DNA from: Cordylochernes scorpioides
Taxonomy: Eukaryota; Arthropoda; Arachnida; Pseudoscorpiones; Chernetidae
Direction: 5' to 3'
Assembly: GCA_030710605.1 (NCBI GenBank)
Contig: CP092871.1
Coordinates: forward strand, 66,297,887-66,361,886
Length of the DNA: 64,000 nt
The translations under genes were made by a program, and so were the position numbers. Under the pieces are notes generated by a model. It made no database searches. It was given only the letters and a program-made list of their open reading frames with translations, and was not told the origin of the DNA. How positions within the stretch are numbered: the first letter of the stretch is position 1; each line of letters begins with the position of its first letter. Below are positions 52,858-62,290 of this stretch, in pieces.

Positions 52858-53958
52858 TCACTCACAGCTGAGGAAAAGCTCAGCTGCCACGTCGTGGGCT
52901 TTCTCAAGAAGCTTGCTGTGATTTCTCAGCAGCTTACTCTTGATCGCCCCCCTCGCCCTCCTTCTCTCTTCCTGCACACCCACTACCCTTGGACAATCCA
53001 AGACGTAGTGGCGTGCGTTCATATCCCTTTCTCCATAGACGCAATCAGGGTTTCTCTTAATTTTAAATCTGTGGAGACTTGCGGAAGAGCCCATATCCCG
53101 AACTACCCTAATGAGTTTGTGGGACATTACCTTACAGAGGTACTTGGGTATTGTTACCCCATTGAATACCTCTCTCCCCTTCACACTGTTCCTCCATCTG
53201 TCCAACCATAAGTCCTGGACGTGCCCCCTGATCCTCCTATAAACTTCTTTCTTGGTCACTGGGGTCCTCAGTGATCTACCTCTAAAGCATCCTGCCTTAG
53301 CGATCCTGTCTGCGAACTCATCACCTTCGATGAGGCTGTGTCTCCTAAACCAAGGAAGCTCCGGAGCCCGCGTCATCATCTCCAGCTCCTGGATTATTTG
53401 CCGCGCGAGTTGCCCTTTCTCCAGATTGATGGCGACGAGGGCCGACATACAATCTGAATAGAGGCGGTCCGGGCTGAAGTTCTTCTCGGCACACACTCTG
53501 AGGGCTACCCTGATCGCAATCAGCTCGGCTGAAAAGACCAATTCGTCCACTCTGAGTGTTAAGCTTTCTTGGAAGATCAGCTCTCCATTAGTGAATATCA
53601 CTACCCCAGCTCCAGTATTGGTTCCAGACTTACTACAATCAGTGAAAACCTCCGTGCCAATCCCTGTCGGCCCTCCAGGACTCCAATTCCACTTTAGCAA
53701 CCACTGCGGAGGCTTCGTTGGATCCCTCTTCGATTCCAGGGCTCCCGCTTCAAGTCCCAGGGCATCTTCCCTGTTCTCCCAGATCTTCTGTCTGATGGTC
53801 TCCTCCTCTAGTTTCAATCCTAGGGGAATAAACCCAGCGAGGACCAAAAAGGCCTCACTGCTGGTAGTGCGATATCCCCCTGTGATTCTGAGTGCCGCTG
53901 TCCTCTGCACTCTCTCTAGAGTTGTTGCCACCTTCGATCCCTGTTTCGGCGCCACCAA
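52858..53958 (-). pseudogene. LINE-G RNase H and C-terminal domain
   Basis: An open frame of 366 codons: LERVQRTAALRITGGYRTTS (end of thumb), then RNase H with EVFTDCSKSGTNTGAGVVI (D), FSAELIAIRVALR (E), YSDCMSALVAI (D) and FRRHSLIEGDEFADRIAKAG (His and D positions). The C-terminal part has CVYGERDMNARHYVLDC, a variant of the C..C...H...C finger in which the second Cys seems lost (CVYG for CxxC). Uninterrupted to its stop at 52858. Confidence 0.85.
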
Positions 53959-55160
53959 GCCCCGGAAGCATATAGCAAGATTGGCTCGACACAGGAGAGG
54001 CAGAGGTTCCTAAAAATAGCACCCTCCTCCCCCCCCCCCCCGTTGAGAGCCAACCAGGACAGGCCTGCACAAGCCTCCCTGCCTCTCGCCACCATCTCCT
54101 CCGCCTGGTATTGCCAACCCATCTTGTCATCAATGACCACCCCCAGAATGGTCATCCTATTGACCACGCTACCCTCCTTCCTTCCATCCGGATAGCCGGC
54201 TTGTGTTCCCATTTGATCCCTTTCCTTTTAGTTCTTATGTCCCTAGGCTTAAAGCTGAGGGCTTTAGTTTTGGAGACATTGAACTTAAGGCCCAGATCGA
54301 GAGAATTTGGAGAGAAGTTCCAACACACTTCTCAGCCTTCGCTCTCGAAGCAGCCTCAATGGTGAGGAACTGCTCGTCAGCATAGAGAACCAGCCTGGCT
54401 CCCTCAGGGAGCTCCTCCTGGAAAACGGTGTTTACAAGGATATTCCACAGAATAGGTCCGCAGCAAGAGCCCTGGGGGCAACCCCTAGCACAGTTTCTTT
54501 CCAACTTCCGCTCACCAAAACTGAGGCTAATCCGTCTTTCCCTCAGGAAGTCACGAACCAAGCTTCACAAATTATCAGGACAACCCATGTCCATCAAATT
54601 TCTCATCAGCTTGTTCCAGCTCATGGAGTTGAACGCGCCATCAATGTCCAGGGCCACGAAAAGAACCCAAGCACCCTTATTTAAGCCCATCTCAACCCCC
54701 TCTAACACCTCGTTCAGAGCTGTGGTTGTGGACTTTCCTTCCCTAAAACCATGTTGGAAAGAGGAAAGGAGCTCATTACTCTCTAGCCAATGCTTCAGTC
54801 GCTGAGCTAGTAGGCTATCCAGGACCATACCTAGACACACTAGTAAAGAAAGCGGACTATAATCATTAGGAGAATTACCCTTTATACCAGACTTTTCGAG
54901 AAGCACTATTCGGGCAACCTTCCATGCCTCAGGAAATGTACCAGTGTCCAGGCACCTATTGAATAACCTGGAAAGAAGCGATGGGTGCATCCTTACCAGG
55001 GCTTTCACGACCGTGTTATCGATCCCTTCGGGACCAGGAGATTTCCTTTTCTAGAACTTGAAAGCCGTCAGTTTCACCTCATTCTCAGAAAAGAGCGGAT
55101 CTACCAAACCACAAGTGGTCAGAGATATCTCGTCCTCTGGTTCCTCGATTCCGAAGTGCC
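53916..55160 (-). pseudogene. LINE-G reverse transcriptase
   Basis: Three overlapping frames. The first (55008-54565) has KALVRMHPSLLSRLFNRCLD, WKVARIVLLEKSG, SPLSLLVCLGMVLDSLL, FQHGFREGKSTTTALNEV and VALDIDGAFNSMSW. The second (54561-54235) has GCPQGSCCGPILWNILVN and LVLYADEQFLTIEA. The third (54212-53916) has MTILGVVIDDKMGWQY. The catalytic YADD reads YADE, so the second catalytic Asp is replaced. Breaks lie near 54563, 54235 and 54040. Confidence 0.83.
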
Positions 55161-55169
55161 GATCCAAGT

Positions 55170-55530
55170 TGTTTTTATTTTGTCTTCTGCTTTCGAGCAA
55201 GTAGGTCTAGAACACATTCTCTCTGAATTTTCTCATTGTTGGTGGATGAAACAGCACCAGTGATTATTTGGCCGCTTTTGCTTGAACACTGTCTAGTCTT
55301 ACTTTTAGTTATGAGCTTGAGAGAGCCCAGACCGGTGTTGTATATTCCATTATCGGCCTTATTAAGGTGGTATATCTTGTTCTGAGAATTTTGGGTTTTG
55401 CTCCCCAATTTTTTCCACATAGCCTTCTCAGAATGTTTAGTTTTCTGATAGCTCTATTTGAGGTGCTAATTATGTGTTCTGAAAATTCCAATTCCTCATC
55501 AATAATAATTAAAATAATTTTGTTGACATC
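55170..55530 (-). pseudogene. LINE-D thumb region
   Basis: EFSEHIISTSNRAIRKLNIL, RRLCGKNWGAKPKILRTRYT, LIRPIMEYTTPVWALSS, then in another frame IYNTGLGSLKLITKSKTRQC and CVLDLLARKQKTK. This part normally lies between the reverse transcriptase and RNase H. LINE-G and LINE-D2 follow at 55165. Confidence 0.75.
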
Positions 55531-55544
55531 TTGTCAATCCATGC

Positions 55545-55762
55545 ACAGTCTGCACTATTAAAAAAAGATAATATGCATTATATAAACTATGTACAATGAA
55601 TATGACGCCTCTGCCAGCGCTGCAGAATTTGGTGGAGAATCGCCAGTGGGTCTCCAGCGACACCACGCATTTTGCTATCTACGATGAATACGTAGATCGC
55701 GTACTTCACCGCTTAGGAGATGGTGATGGCGTGGTCCTCGAGACAAACTTGAAAGATCCAGG
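55545..55762 (+). other. Unidentified insertion with an exon-like open frame
   Basis: It separates KYLGVIL (55784 side) from DEELEFSEH (55500 side) of LINE-D, so about 220 bp have been inserted. On the plus strand it holds a frame from ATG 55596 reading MNMTPLPALQNLVENRQW, then THFAIYDEYVDRVLHRLGDG and LETNLKDPG. The frame ends at a TAG at 55779 that lies in LINE-D sequence. It is GC-rich relative to LINE-D and has good codon structure. I do not recognise the protein. A captured exon or a piece of another element are both possible. Confidence 0.45.
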
Positions 55763-55785
55763 ACTGCAGTATCACACCTAGGTAT

Positions 55786-56650
55786 TATGGATTTCTAATT
55801 TTATCAATTATTTGTTTGTTTATGCTTATTTTGTGGTTATATTTATGCCTTTTTCCCTGTGAGTGGAGAAGACGCATAGGTTTGGTTTTATTGGGTTTAT
55901 GGTTATTTGGAGTTCCATTGGCCACTTCTCCAGTCCTCTCATTGATGTGTTCAGTATTTTTTACGATTTTTATATGCTGCTACTTGTGTGCTATATGGCT
56001 ATATCATCTGCATAACAGGCAACCTTTGTGTCCTCAGTGAGGTAAGGATGGATGTCGTTAATATATAGCAGATAGAGTAGAGGACTGAGCACAGATCCCT
56101 GAGTTACACCAGCCCATGTTCTTCCTTCCTTGAAAAATTCTCCATTGACCCGAACCTTTAACTTTCTTCCCCTTAAGATGTCTGCAATCCAGATAAAGCT
56201 TGTTCCTCTTACTCCGATGTTGTGCAGCTTTTCACGTAATTTCTCCCTCCACACTCGATCAAAAGCTGAGGTCATATCAAGGAATATAGCCGTGGTCTTC
56301 TTTGGCGGTTTTTCCTGGAAATAATCTATTATTGATTGACAGAAGTAGAACAGTTGATCAGTCGTACAGTGCTGGGATCTATAGGCAGTTTGGTAGAGGT
56401 TTATTTTATTATTGTTAGTGAGCCAGACTATGAGCCTAGAGTGGATAATTCGTTCTGGTATTTTACAAAGTATGCTGGTGAGAGCAATTGGCCGATAGTT
56501 CTTGTATTCCTTGGCATCTTTGTTTGGCTTCAGTATGGGCACTATAATTGATATATTCCAATTCTTTGGTAGTTTACCAGTTTGCCATGAAATGTTCAGT
56601 ATTCGTAGGAGTTGATTATTAGCTTTGTCTTCAAAGTGTTTAATCATTTG
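55786..56650 (-). pseudogene. LINE-D reverse transcriptase
   Basis: An open frame (56647-55991): LLRILNISWQTGKLPKNWN, IIVPILKPNKDAKEYKNYRP, IALTSILCKIPERIIHSRL, AIFLDMTSAFDRVWREKL, GVTQGSVLSPLLYLLYIND and the catalytic CYADDIAI. A stop follows, with shifted remnants to 55786 (..RNPKYLGVIL). The catalytic site is kept. The frame is open over all core motifs. Confidence 0.85.
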
Positions 56651-56819
56651 ACCAAAGATTAGATTATCTCTTGGTGACCTCTTGGAATTTTTTATTGATA
56701 AGTTTAGCTCATTCTGTGTGAAGTCTCTCGAGAAAATATATTGTTGATGGAAGTTTCTTGCTTGTTTAACTAACTGGTTTATATTATTTTTAGAGTCCTG
56801 TCTTCTTTCGTATAGTTGA

Positions 56820-57665
56820 GTATGGAAGTGCTTGAAAGATATTCAGCAATTATGTCAGCCATCTGTTTGTTCTCGTTCTCGCTGTTTTATTCATATCAGT
56901 TAGAGTATTGTAGGATTGGTGTTGGTTTTGATTGTTTTCTAACACTCTAATCATATTCCAAGTGTTGGCTGTCCTTTCTTGGATCCATTTTTTCGCAGAA
57001 TTCTGCCATTTTTCTCTTGTTTACATATCCAAATTTCTTGTTCTATTTTGTGACTAATTTCAATGAGTTCCTTTCTGTTTTCTTCTTTTTTATTTTTTAA
57101 AGAAGTTTATTGATATTGTCTCTCTCTCTGAAATCATTGCCTCGATGTTGTGGTCCTTCCAGTAAGGTATCCACAGGTCTTTACGTCTACCTCTAGGTAT
57201 CGATGCTTTTGCAGCTTTTGAAATGTTCGAAGAGAATTTTTCCAAGTTTTTGTCAAGCGTTCTGTAATTCAATTTTTCGTTGCACAGTTCTTCAAGCTTT
57301 TCTGTGAATTTTTTTCAAGTCGGATTTCCTAAAGTTCCATGTTCTTTTATTCAAATGGACATTCTCAATTTTGAAGTTTAGGGTTGTTAAAATTGGTCTG
57401 TGGTCACTTATTGCACCTCTCAGGATTTTTCATTGTGTTGTGGGTGCGATGTTGTAATTTATCGCTGTGATGTCTATTGCGGATTCTGTGCCTGTGGACT
57501 TAGATAGGTAGGTGTTCTCTCCGTTATTTAACGGTGTAAGGTCGAGGTCGGTTAGCATGTCCTCAACCTGCTGACTTTTGTTATCCAGGACAGGTGATCC
57601 CCAAATTGAACTTTTGGCGTTAAATTCGCCGAGTATGATTGTGATATCCGAAGACGCTTCACTTA
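56820..57665 (-). pseudogene. LINE-D endonuclease end and linker
   Basis: Broken frames: ITIILGEFNAKSSIWGSPVL (catalytic block with Glu for Asp), LTPLNNGENTYLSKSTGTES, AISDHRPILTTLNF (SDH motif), then FSSNISKAAKASIPRGRRKD and WIPYWKDHNIEAMISERE (57272-57090). The first half of the endonuclease is missing where the MarB arm begins at about 57670. Confidence 0.78.
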
Positions 57666-57678
57666 ATGTCTCTATTGT

Positions 57679-58422
57679 GTGTACTCATACAAAATTCAAA
57701 GATTTCACGAGCTGAAAGTTGGCGATTTTGAGATGCGTCAAGAATTCGCTGTATGGATTTTCCAGCAAATTGATATTGATGAAAACTGGCCGTCGAATGA
57801 TCTGTGGACAGATGATGCTCCCTTTTCTCTAAATGGAGAATTTAACATTCAAAACAGCCGCATTTGGGCAACAGAAAACCCTAGGATTTTTACAGAAATG
57901 CCACTTTACCAGCCTAGAGTTACAGTTTTGTGTGGGTTCACCTCTTTTATTATTGGGCCATTTTTCTTTGAAAAATCAATGGAAGAACTTTTAAAACCTT
58001 TTTTGTAACTGGTGAACGTTATGTTCAACTTTTGAGAGAAAAGGGTATTCACATATTGCAGGGCAAAAGCACTAAGCGAAATAACATTCATGAAAGATGG
58101 AGGACCTCCTCATATCTCCCGAGGTGCCAAACAATTGCTGAAGGATACGTTCGGTGAAAATCCTGTGATAAGTCGCCACTTTATATACCAGTGGCCTCCA
58201 AGATCACCAGACTTGACGCCTTGCGATTTTTGTCTATGGGGGTACATTAAATCGTGTGTTTATCGATGCTGGCCTACCACATTGGCCATGTTGAAGGCTT
58301 CTATCAGATGGCACGTTTTATCAATTTCAACAGATATGTTATTTAATGCTGTCCATTCTGTCATTTATCGTCTGCAGGCGGTGATTGAGAATAAAGGGTG
58401 CCACATTGAGCAAGGATTGTGA
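57679..58422 (+). pseudogene. MarB transposase, N-terminally truncated
   Basis: It begins in the middle of the protein (YKIQRFHELKVGDFEMRQEF). D1 is WTDDAPF. A frame change at about 57985 is followed by MKDGGPPHISRG (D2, with Lys for Gln) and SPDLTPCDFCLWGYIKSCVY (D3), ending HIEQGL-stop at 58420-58422. The DNA-binding half is absent. D2-D3 spacing equals that of the MarA copies. The following 1.1 kb (58423-59530) is the non-coding 3' arm ending in the terminal repeat. Confidence 0.85.
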
Positions 58423-59530
58423 CCTAATACAGTAGAGAAGGCAGTCACCTCATGTATTATATTATCTACCAATATTTTGCAGCTCTTTGTGTTGGGATAT
58501 GGGGATAATAAATGCTTGCCTCACATCTTGACTCTTTTTTTGTGAACAGTAATATTTTGTTTGTCATTTGCTCACATATTATGTCGTGCAAACCAGAGTG
58601 TTATAACTTCTCGAATAACACTGGTACACACAATTTTTCCCCCTTATGTTTAGTTTTCGCTTTTCGCTCATTAGAAGAAATAGCATAAGGAATATTTTCT
58701 GTACACCAATAATTTTAGAAATTTTGTGGAAAAAAAATAATACAAAATGATTTTACTACCACGTTTTTCAGCGCAAAAGGTCGATTTAAAAATTATTTTT
58801 ATTTGAGGGGACATATTTTTTGAAATTGTGTACAGTATAATAAACAATGATAACATTTGACAAGCCCATAGGATATTTGGAATAAAGTACGACAAATATA
58901 TTTTGTCACTCCCCTCTATATTTCATTTGTTGGATCATGACAAATATCCAGTTAAATAGTCAAGGGTCGCCAATCAGTCAAGAAACTACACATTTCTTAT
59001 AGCAAGAAATCCTATTAATAGTGCCATCATAATTTTTGGTACTATATTAACATTTTAAAAATTCGTGAATTGATATCAGCAGTGTTTTTCAAACATTCAA
59101 TCTATTTCACAAAACCCCATATAAAATATAAATATTTTTGCTACATGTTTTAATTTGCATTTACCTATTTTACATATCTCTGATTGTATTTGAAAATCGT
59201 TAACCAATTCTTCATACTTTTGGCGAAATGGTGTTTTATTAATTTGTTATTTGTAATTATTATAGGGTTCTTTCCTGGTATTCAAAAAGGGAAAATACGT
59301 GTCGATCAGTTATATTTTTCAATTTATCAAACAATTTGGCCGCTGAATCTCTGATTCTGGTAGAGCGCCATCTGGCGAATAAAATTGTAACTAAAATCAA
59401 TTTCGAATTTTTCATTATTTGCCATAAAAAATCCCATTGCATCCTGAATACAATGGTGTTTACCGCATTGCTCTAGCGCAAATATTCGGGGAGTTATTAA
59501 TTTTTAAAGTTGTGCGGGACTTTTGGATCA

Positions 59531-60687
59531 CCCTGTATATCGATAATATAGCCCTTCATTGTAATCATTGATTATAATCACTGCATTAATAAATGTCAGT
59601 GAACTCGTTTATATGTATTGTTTTTTGTTTTCGAGATATTCTAATAGAACGTTCTAACATTTTCTGTTAAATATTAATATATGCACAAACACAGAATATA
59701 ATCACTATGTCGTAATTTCGCTATAATTATTGTTATAAATATTATTCTAAAATAATTTGCCAGAAATCGTCCTGATAGTATACAAAACAACTTCCCAAAG
59801 TTTCATGGCAAACATCTAAAATAAAATAATACTTTTAATACTTTGCTACAATATTAAAAAGAGGGGGGCTTAGGTGTTTAAAATGTAAAATGTGCTCCAA
59901 ATAGTATTACATAGAGCCTTCATAACAAACATATTTAAAATAAACCAATCAAAATATAATAATGCTGTAAAAACAGACCTTTCTACAATAATATAAAAGA
60001 AACGAAAATAAAAAAAGACACCCACGCTGAGCCTCGAACCTAGGTTTGTTACAAATATTATTAAAAAATTGTGTATGTTAATTTTTACTTTAAAAAGCCT
60101 ACATTTTAAATAAAATAATATTTTTAATAATTTGCTACAATAATATAAAAGAAATGAAAAAAAAAAACACCCACGCTGAGCCTCGAACCTAGGTTGCGGG
60201 GGTACGAAGCTGTGTACCTAACCTATAGGCTAAACTTGACGTTACAAATAAGCTCATGCGAGGCTATTTAAGGCCATACTTCTGCCGCGAGGGGGCGCTG
60301 ATTGCGAGTGAATCTACGTTTTATCGTAAATAAAAATGCAACGAAAGGTTATTTCTAAAGAGTAATTAGCCAGAAACCATCCCGGTAGTATACTAAACAT
60401 CTTCCCAAAGTTTCATCACGATTGGTTGTAGTAATAAGACAAAAGAACGCATTTTAAAACAAAGGAGTTGATGATGATAAATGCAAAAAATCTACGATTG
60501 TAAAATAGATTAAATTAAAAAATAAAAATAACTGTTAACATTAGGAAAATAAAAACAGGCCTATCATACGAAGAAAAAAATAACGAAAATTTTGGTATAT
60601 AGATCGTTATGTGTAGTTCAGAATCTTCGGAGGAGATAGCTCAGGACTTTACAATGGAAAACTCTGTTACGGTATTATCTATATAGA
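59531..60687 (-). other. Helitron-2 own sequence, 5' part, gene-free
   Basis: AT-rich. Contains TTCCCAAAGTTTCATCACGA and a similar line near 59800, the kind of text seen inside many invertebrate Helitrons. A tRNA-like piece is listed separately. The 5' end TCTATATAGATAATACC (minus) is at 60687. Confidence 0.6.
60168..60243 (-). repeat. tRNA-like SINE remnant
   Basis: On the minus strand TTTAGCCTATAGGTTAGG is A-box-like and CCTAGGTTCGAGGCTCAGCG is B-box and T-arm-like. The acceptor ends do not pair, so it is not a tRNA gene. The B-box part recurs at about 60018-60050 in a partial duplication. Confidence 0.55.
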
Positions 60688-61483
60688 TGTTTGACGCGTG
60701 GTTTATCTTGGTGATAATATTATCTACATCTTGTATTGAAATTTTTTCGGTAAATGTTTTCCAATCAGCATCTTTTTCTATAAATTTCCATGTTGAGTTT
60801 TTAACTGTCCTTTGCCTGTTAAAATTATGATAAATGTCAAAGGTTATTGCAACGTGATCTGAAATGTGCATCAATATAGTCGTCTTCCAGTTATGTACAA
60901 AACTTATTGATTTTTTGTTTGAAATCGTAAGATCTATAATGCTTGAATTTCGGCAGGTGGGTATCTTAAGATTATGAATAAATAGGCTGTGTTCGTCTAT
61001 GATGGAGTGGAATTTGAAACCATTGGAGTTTGTCGTCGGATCAAACCAGACTGGGTGTCTAGAATTGAAGTCACCACATAGTATAATAGGTTGTTGATTG
61101 TAGGTATCCAGAAGCTCCTTGATAAATTTTCGATGAGTGTCATTAAATCTATGAGGATGTATATAAAAGTTTGCAATAACAGTATTTGATTTTGCTGAAT
61201 TTATAGAGGTGGTTGTACAAAAGGAGTTTGTGAATTTATTGATTTTATTATATTTTAAACACTTATTCATAAAGATCGTTGCAGTGTATATTTGTTCATC
61301 TGTCGTTGAATGCACTATTTGAGATTCTAAATCGAAAATTACATCTCTATTAATTATATAGGGTTCCTGTATTAGGATGATATCTGGTGGGTTGTCTTTT
61401 ATTGCAGCTTGAAGCTCACTCAATGCCATTAAACTTTTTCTTAAATTTTGTTGTAAACATTTAATTCCTTTACCCAATGACAT
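60688..61483 (-). pseudogene. LINE-C copy 2 ORF2, endonuclease
   Basis: Open from MSLGKGIKCLQQNLRKSLMA (61483): DIILIQEPYIINRDVIFDLE, VIANFYIHPHRFNDTHRKFI, ILCGDFNSRHPVWFDPTTNS, SIIDLTISNKKSISFVHNW, HISDHVAITFDIY and NSTWKFIEKDADWKTFTEK, to KINHASN at 60688. All endonuclease motifs are present. The frame happens to stay open for a few codons into the Helitron, ending at 60641. Continuation of the protein is at 31982 downward. Confidence 0.85.
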
Positions 61484-61504
61484 AATTTAAACTGGGTGTT
61501 TTTT

Positions 61505-61777
61505 TATTCTTCATTTATGGGAGAATATTGTCTTCTTTGGATTATTCGATCTGTTTGTATATTATAAAGCGGGCACACGTTAGAGTTTGGCCTATGACTT
61601 GTTGAGCTATTTGGAACTTGCATTTGATCCTGTTCGACTTGTACTAGTTAGTTACTTGGTTGTTCAGTTGGGAAATAACTTGTTCTCTCGATTATTCTGT
61701 CTATTTGTGTTTTATACATAGGACATTCCTCTGAGTTTGCTCTGTGTGATGAGGGCCTGTTTTTATACTTAGGATTG
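61505..61777 (-). pseudogene. LINE-C copy 2 ORF1 C-terminus, partly duplicated
   Basis: Reads NPKYKNRPSSHRANSEECPM, then YKTQIDRIIERTSYFPTEQP and a stop. After a short spacer comes a second version of the same segment (NSSTSHRPNSNVCPLYNIQT, DRIIQRRQYSPINEE) and a stop just ahead of ORF2. The segment after the last knuckle has therefore been duplicated in tandem. The element is truncated at about 61777. Confidence 0.7.
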
Positions 61778-61943
61778 TAGGCGCCATCCCGACCAGAGAG
61801 CCAACAGAAATTCAGAAGTGGGATGGTCCTGAAGAAAATTGAAGATTCACTGGAATAATTTGGAAACGAGAAGGACGTGGCGCGGTGACCGATCAACGTA
61901 AGAGGAGTTGCATGGTATGTACGAAATTTAATTACCTATTCCT

Positions 61944-62145
61944 AAAAGTATTATCGCAAAGTATCGCGGTAAAAGTATTATTACAAGTCACCTCGACAAA
62001 AGTATTATCGCAAAGTATCGCGGTAAAAGTATTATTGCAAGTCATCTCGATAAAAGTATTATCGCAAAGTATCGCGGTAAAAGTATTATAGCAAAATCAT
62101 CTCGATAAAAAGTATTATCGCAAAGTTTCGCGGTAAAAAAAAAAA
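61944..62145 (+). repeat. Minisatellite, 54-bp unit made of two 27-bp halves
   Basis: AAAAGTATTATCGCAAAGTA recurs at 61944, 61998, 62052 and about 62106. Each 54-bp unit is two related 27-bp halves (...CGCAAAGTATCGCGGT and ...ACAAGTCACCTCGAC types). The last copy runs into an A-run of about 22 (62134-62155). Confidence 0.92.
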
Positions 62146-62290
62146 AAAAAAAAAAAGTATTGTCTCAAAATTACTAAAGAAAAGTTGATTTCGTTTAAAG
62201 AAATAATTGAAACAGTACGTATCTGGTTTAGTCAGTTTTATTTGTTTATTTTAAAATTTTTTGCTTTGTTTATTTTTCCTTTTGAAAAAC

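Larger units (their letters stand above)
52800..55165 (-). mobile_element. LINE-G, R1-like LINE fragment with RNase H
   Basis: GC-richer minus-strand LINE piece: end of the linker and reverse transcriptase (55165-53916) and RNase H with zinc-like C-terminus (53958-52858). No endonuclease or ORF1. GCPQGSCCGPILWN is close to the R1-group pattern. A G/C run of about 12 (54031-54042) lies in the thumb region. Confidence 0.8.
48480..57670 (-). mobile_element. LINE-D, RNase H-bearing LINE, split by LINE-D2 and LINE-G
   Basis: Minus-strand LINE whose parts appear in correct order: endonuclease end (57665-57090), reverse transcriptase (56647-55786), thumb region (55530-55170), [insertion 49400-55165], RNase H and zinc motif (49417-48634), and 3' UTR to about 48530. 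The first part of the endonuclease is missing at 57670, where the MarB right arm begins. A fragment of its 3' end also sits at 36108-36175. That this is one element is inferred from order and fit, not proven. Confidence 0.65.
48055..59530. mobile_element. MarB, mariner-like element filled with LINEs
   Basis: The left arm (48055-48476) and right arm (57671-59530) end in the same inverted sequence CAGGGTGATCCAAAAG and are bordered by TA on both sides. The arms share variants absent from MarA (CAGGATGCAATGGG, ATTTTATTCGCCAGATGGCG). The transposase survives only in the right arm and lacks its N-terminal part. The 9.2 kb between the arms is LINE-D with LINE-D2 and LINE-G inside it. Confidence 0.72.
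31983..60687 (-). mobile_element. Helitron-2, enlarged to 28.7 kb by nested MarA and MarB
   Basis: The 3' end on the minus strand is hairpin CCCGGGGCGTTGCCCGGG, then TCACTCGG and CTAG at 31983-31986, followed by host T. The proposed 5' end is TCTATATAGATAATACC at 60687, preceded by host A. Joining the flanks continues the LINE-C frame without gap. Its own sequence is 31983-34070, 47431-48054 and 59531-60687 (about 3.9 kb), with no gene. The rest is two mariner-like elements inserted at TA sites. The 3' end is secure. The 5' end rests on the frame-restoring joint and the TC start. Confidence 0.7.
28834..61777 (-). mobile_element. LINE-C copy 2, split by Helitron-1 and Helitron-2
   Basis: Minus-strand copy inferred from three blocks in correct order: C-terminus to reverse transcriptase (28834-30456), mid-ORF2 (31341-31982), and endonuclease plus ORF1 tail (60688-61777). 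Taking out 30457-31340 joins ..ILHQ to LFNKC.. in frame. Taking out 31983-60687 joins ..NHASN-I-KDIDNIV.. in frame. Both joints fit the protein of copy 1 or copy 3. Its 3' end abuts copy 1 tail-to-tail. It is 5' truncated within ORF1 at about 61777, next to the Gypsy element. Confidence 0.75.

Noticed and set aside
55816-56040. Hydrophobic plus-strand frame that looks like a membrane protein
   Set aside because: It is antisense to LINE-D reverse transcriptase sequence, including the codons after YADD. AT-rich antisense gives Leu/Phe/Ile-rich peptides.
28834-61777. Two separate minus-strand LINE-C copies instead of one split copy
   Set aside because: The blocks are complementary, with no shared protein segment once the Helitron is removed, and the joint is in frame at an A/T Helitron site. 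I keep a moderate confidence, since a coincidence is not fully excluded.
61885-62091. Repetitive 68-codon frame (KVLSQSIAVKVLLQV repeats)
   Set aside because: It is translation of a minisatellite whose unit length is a multiple of three. There is no sign of selection.
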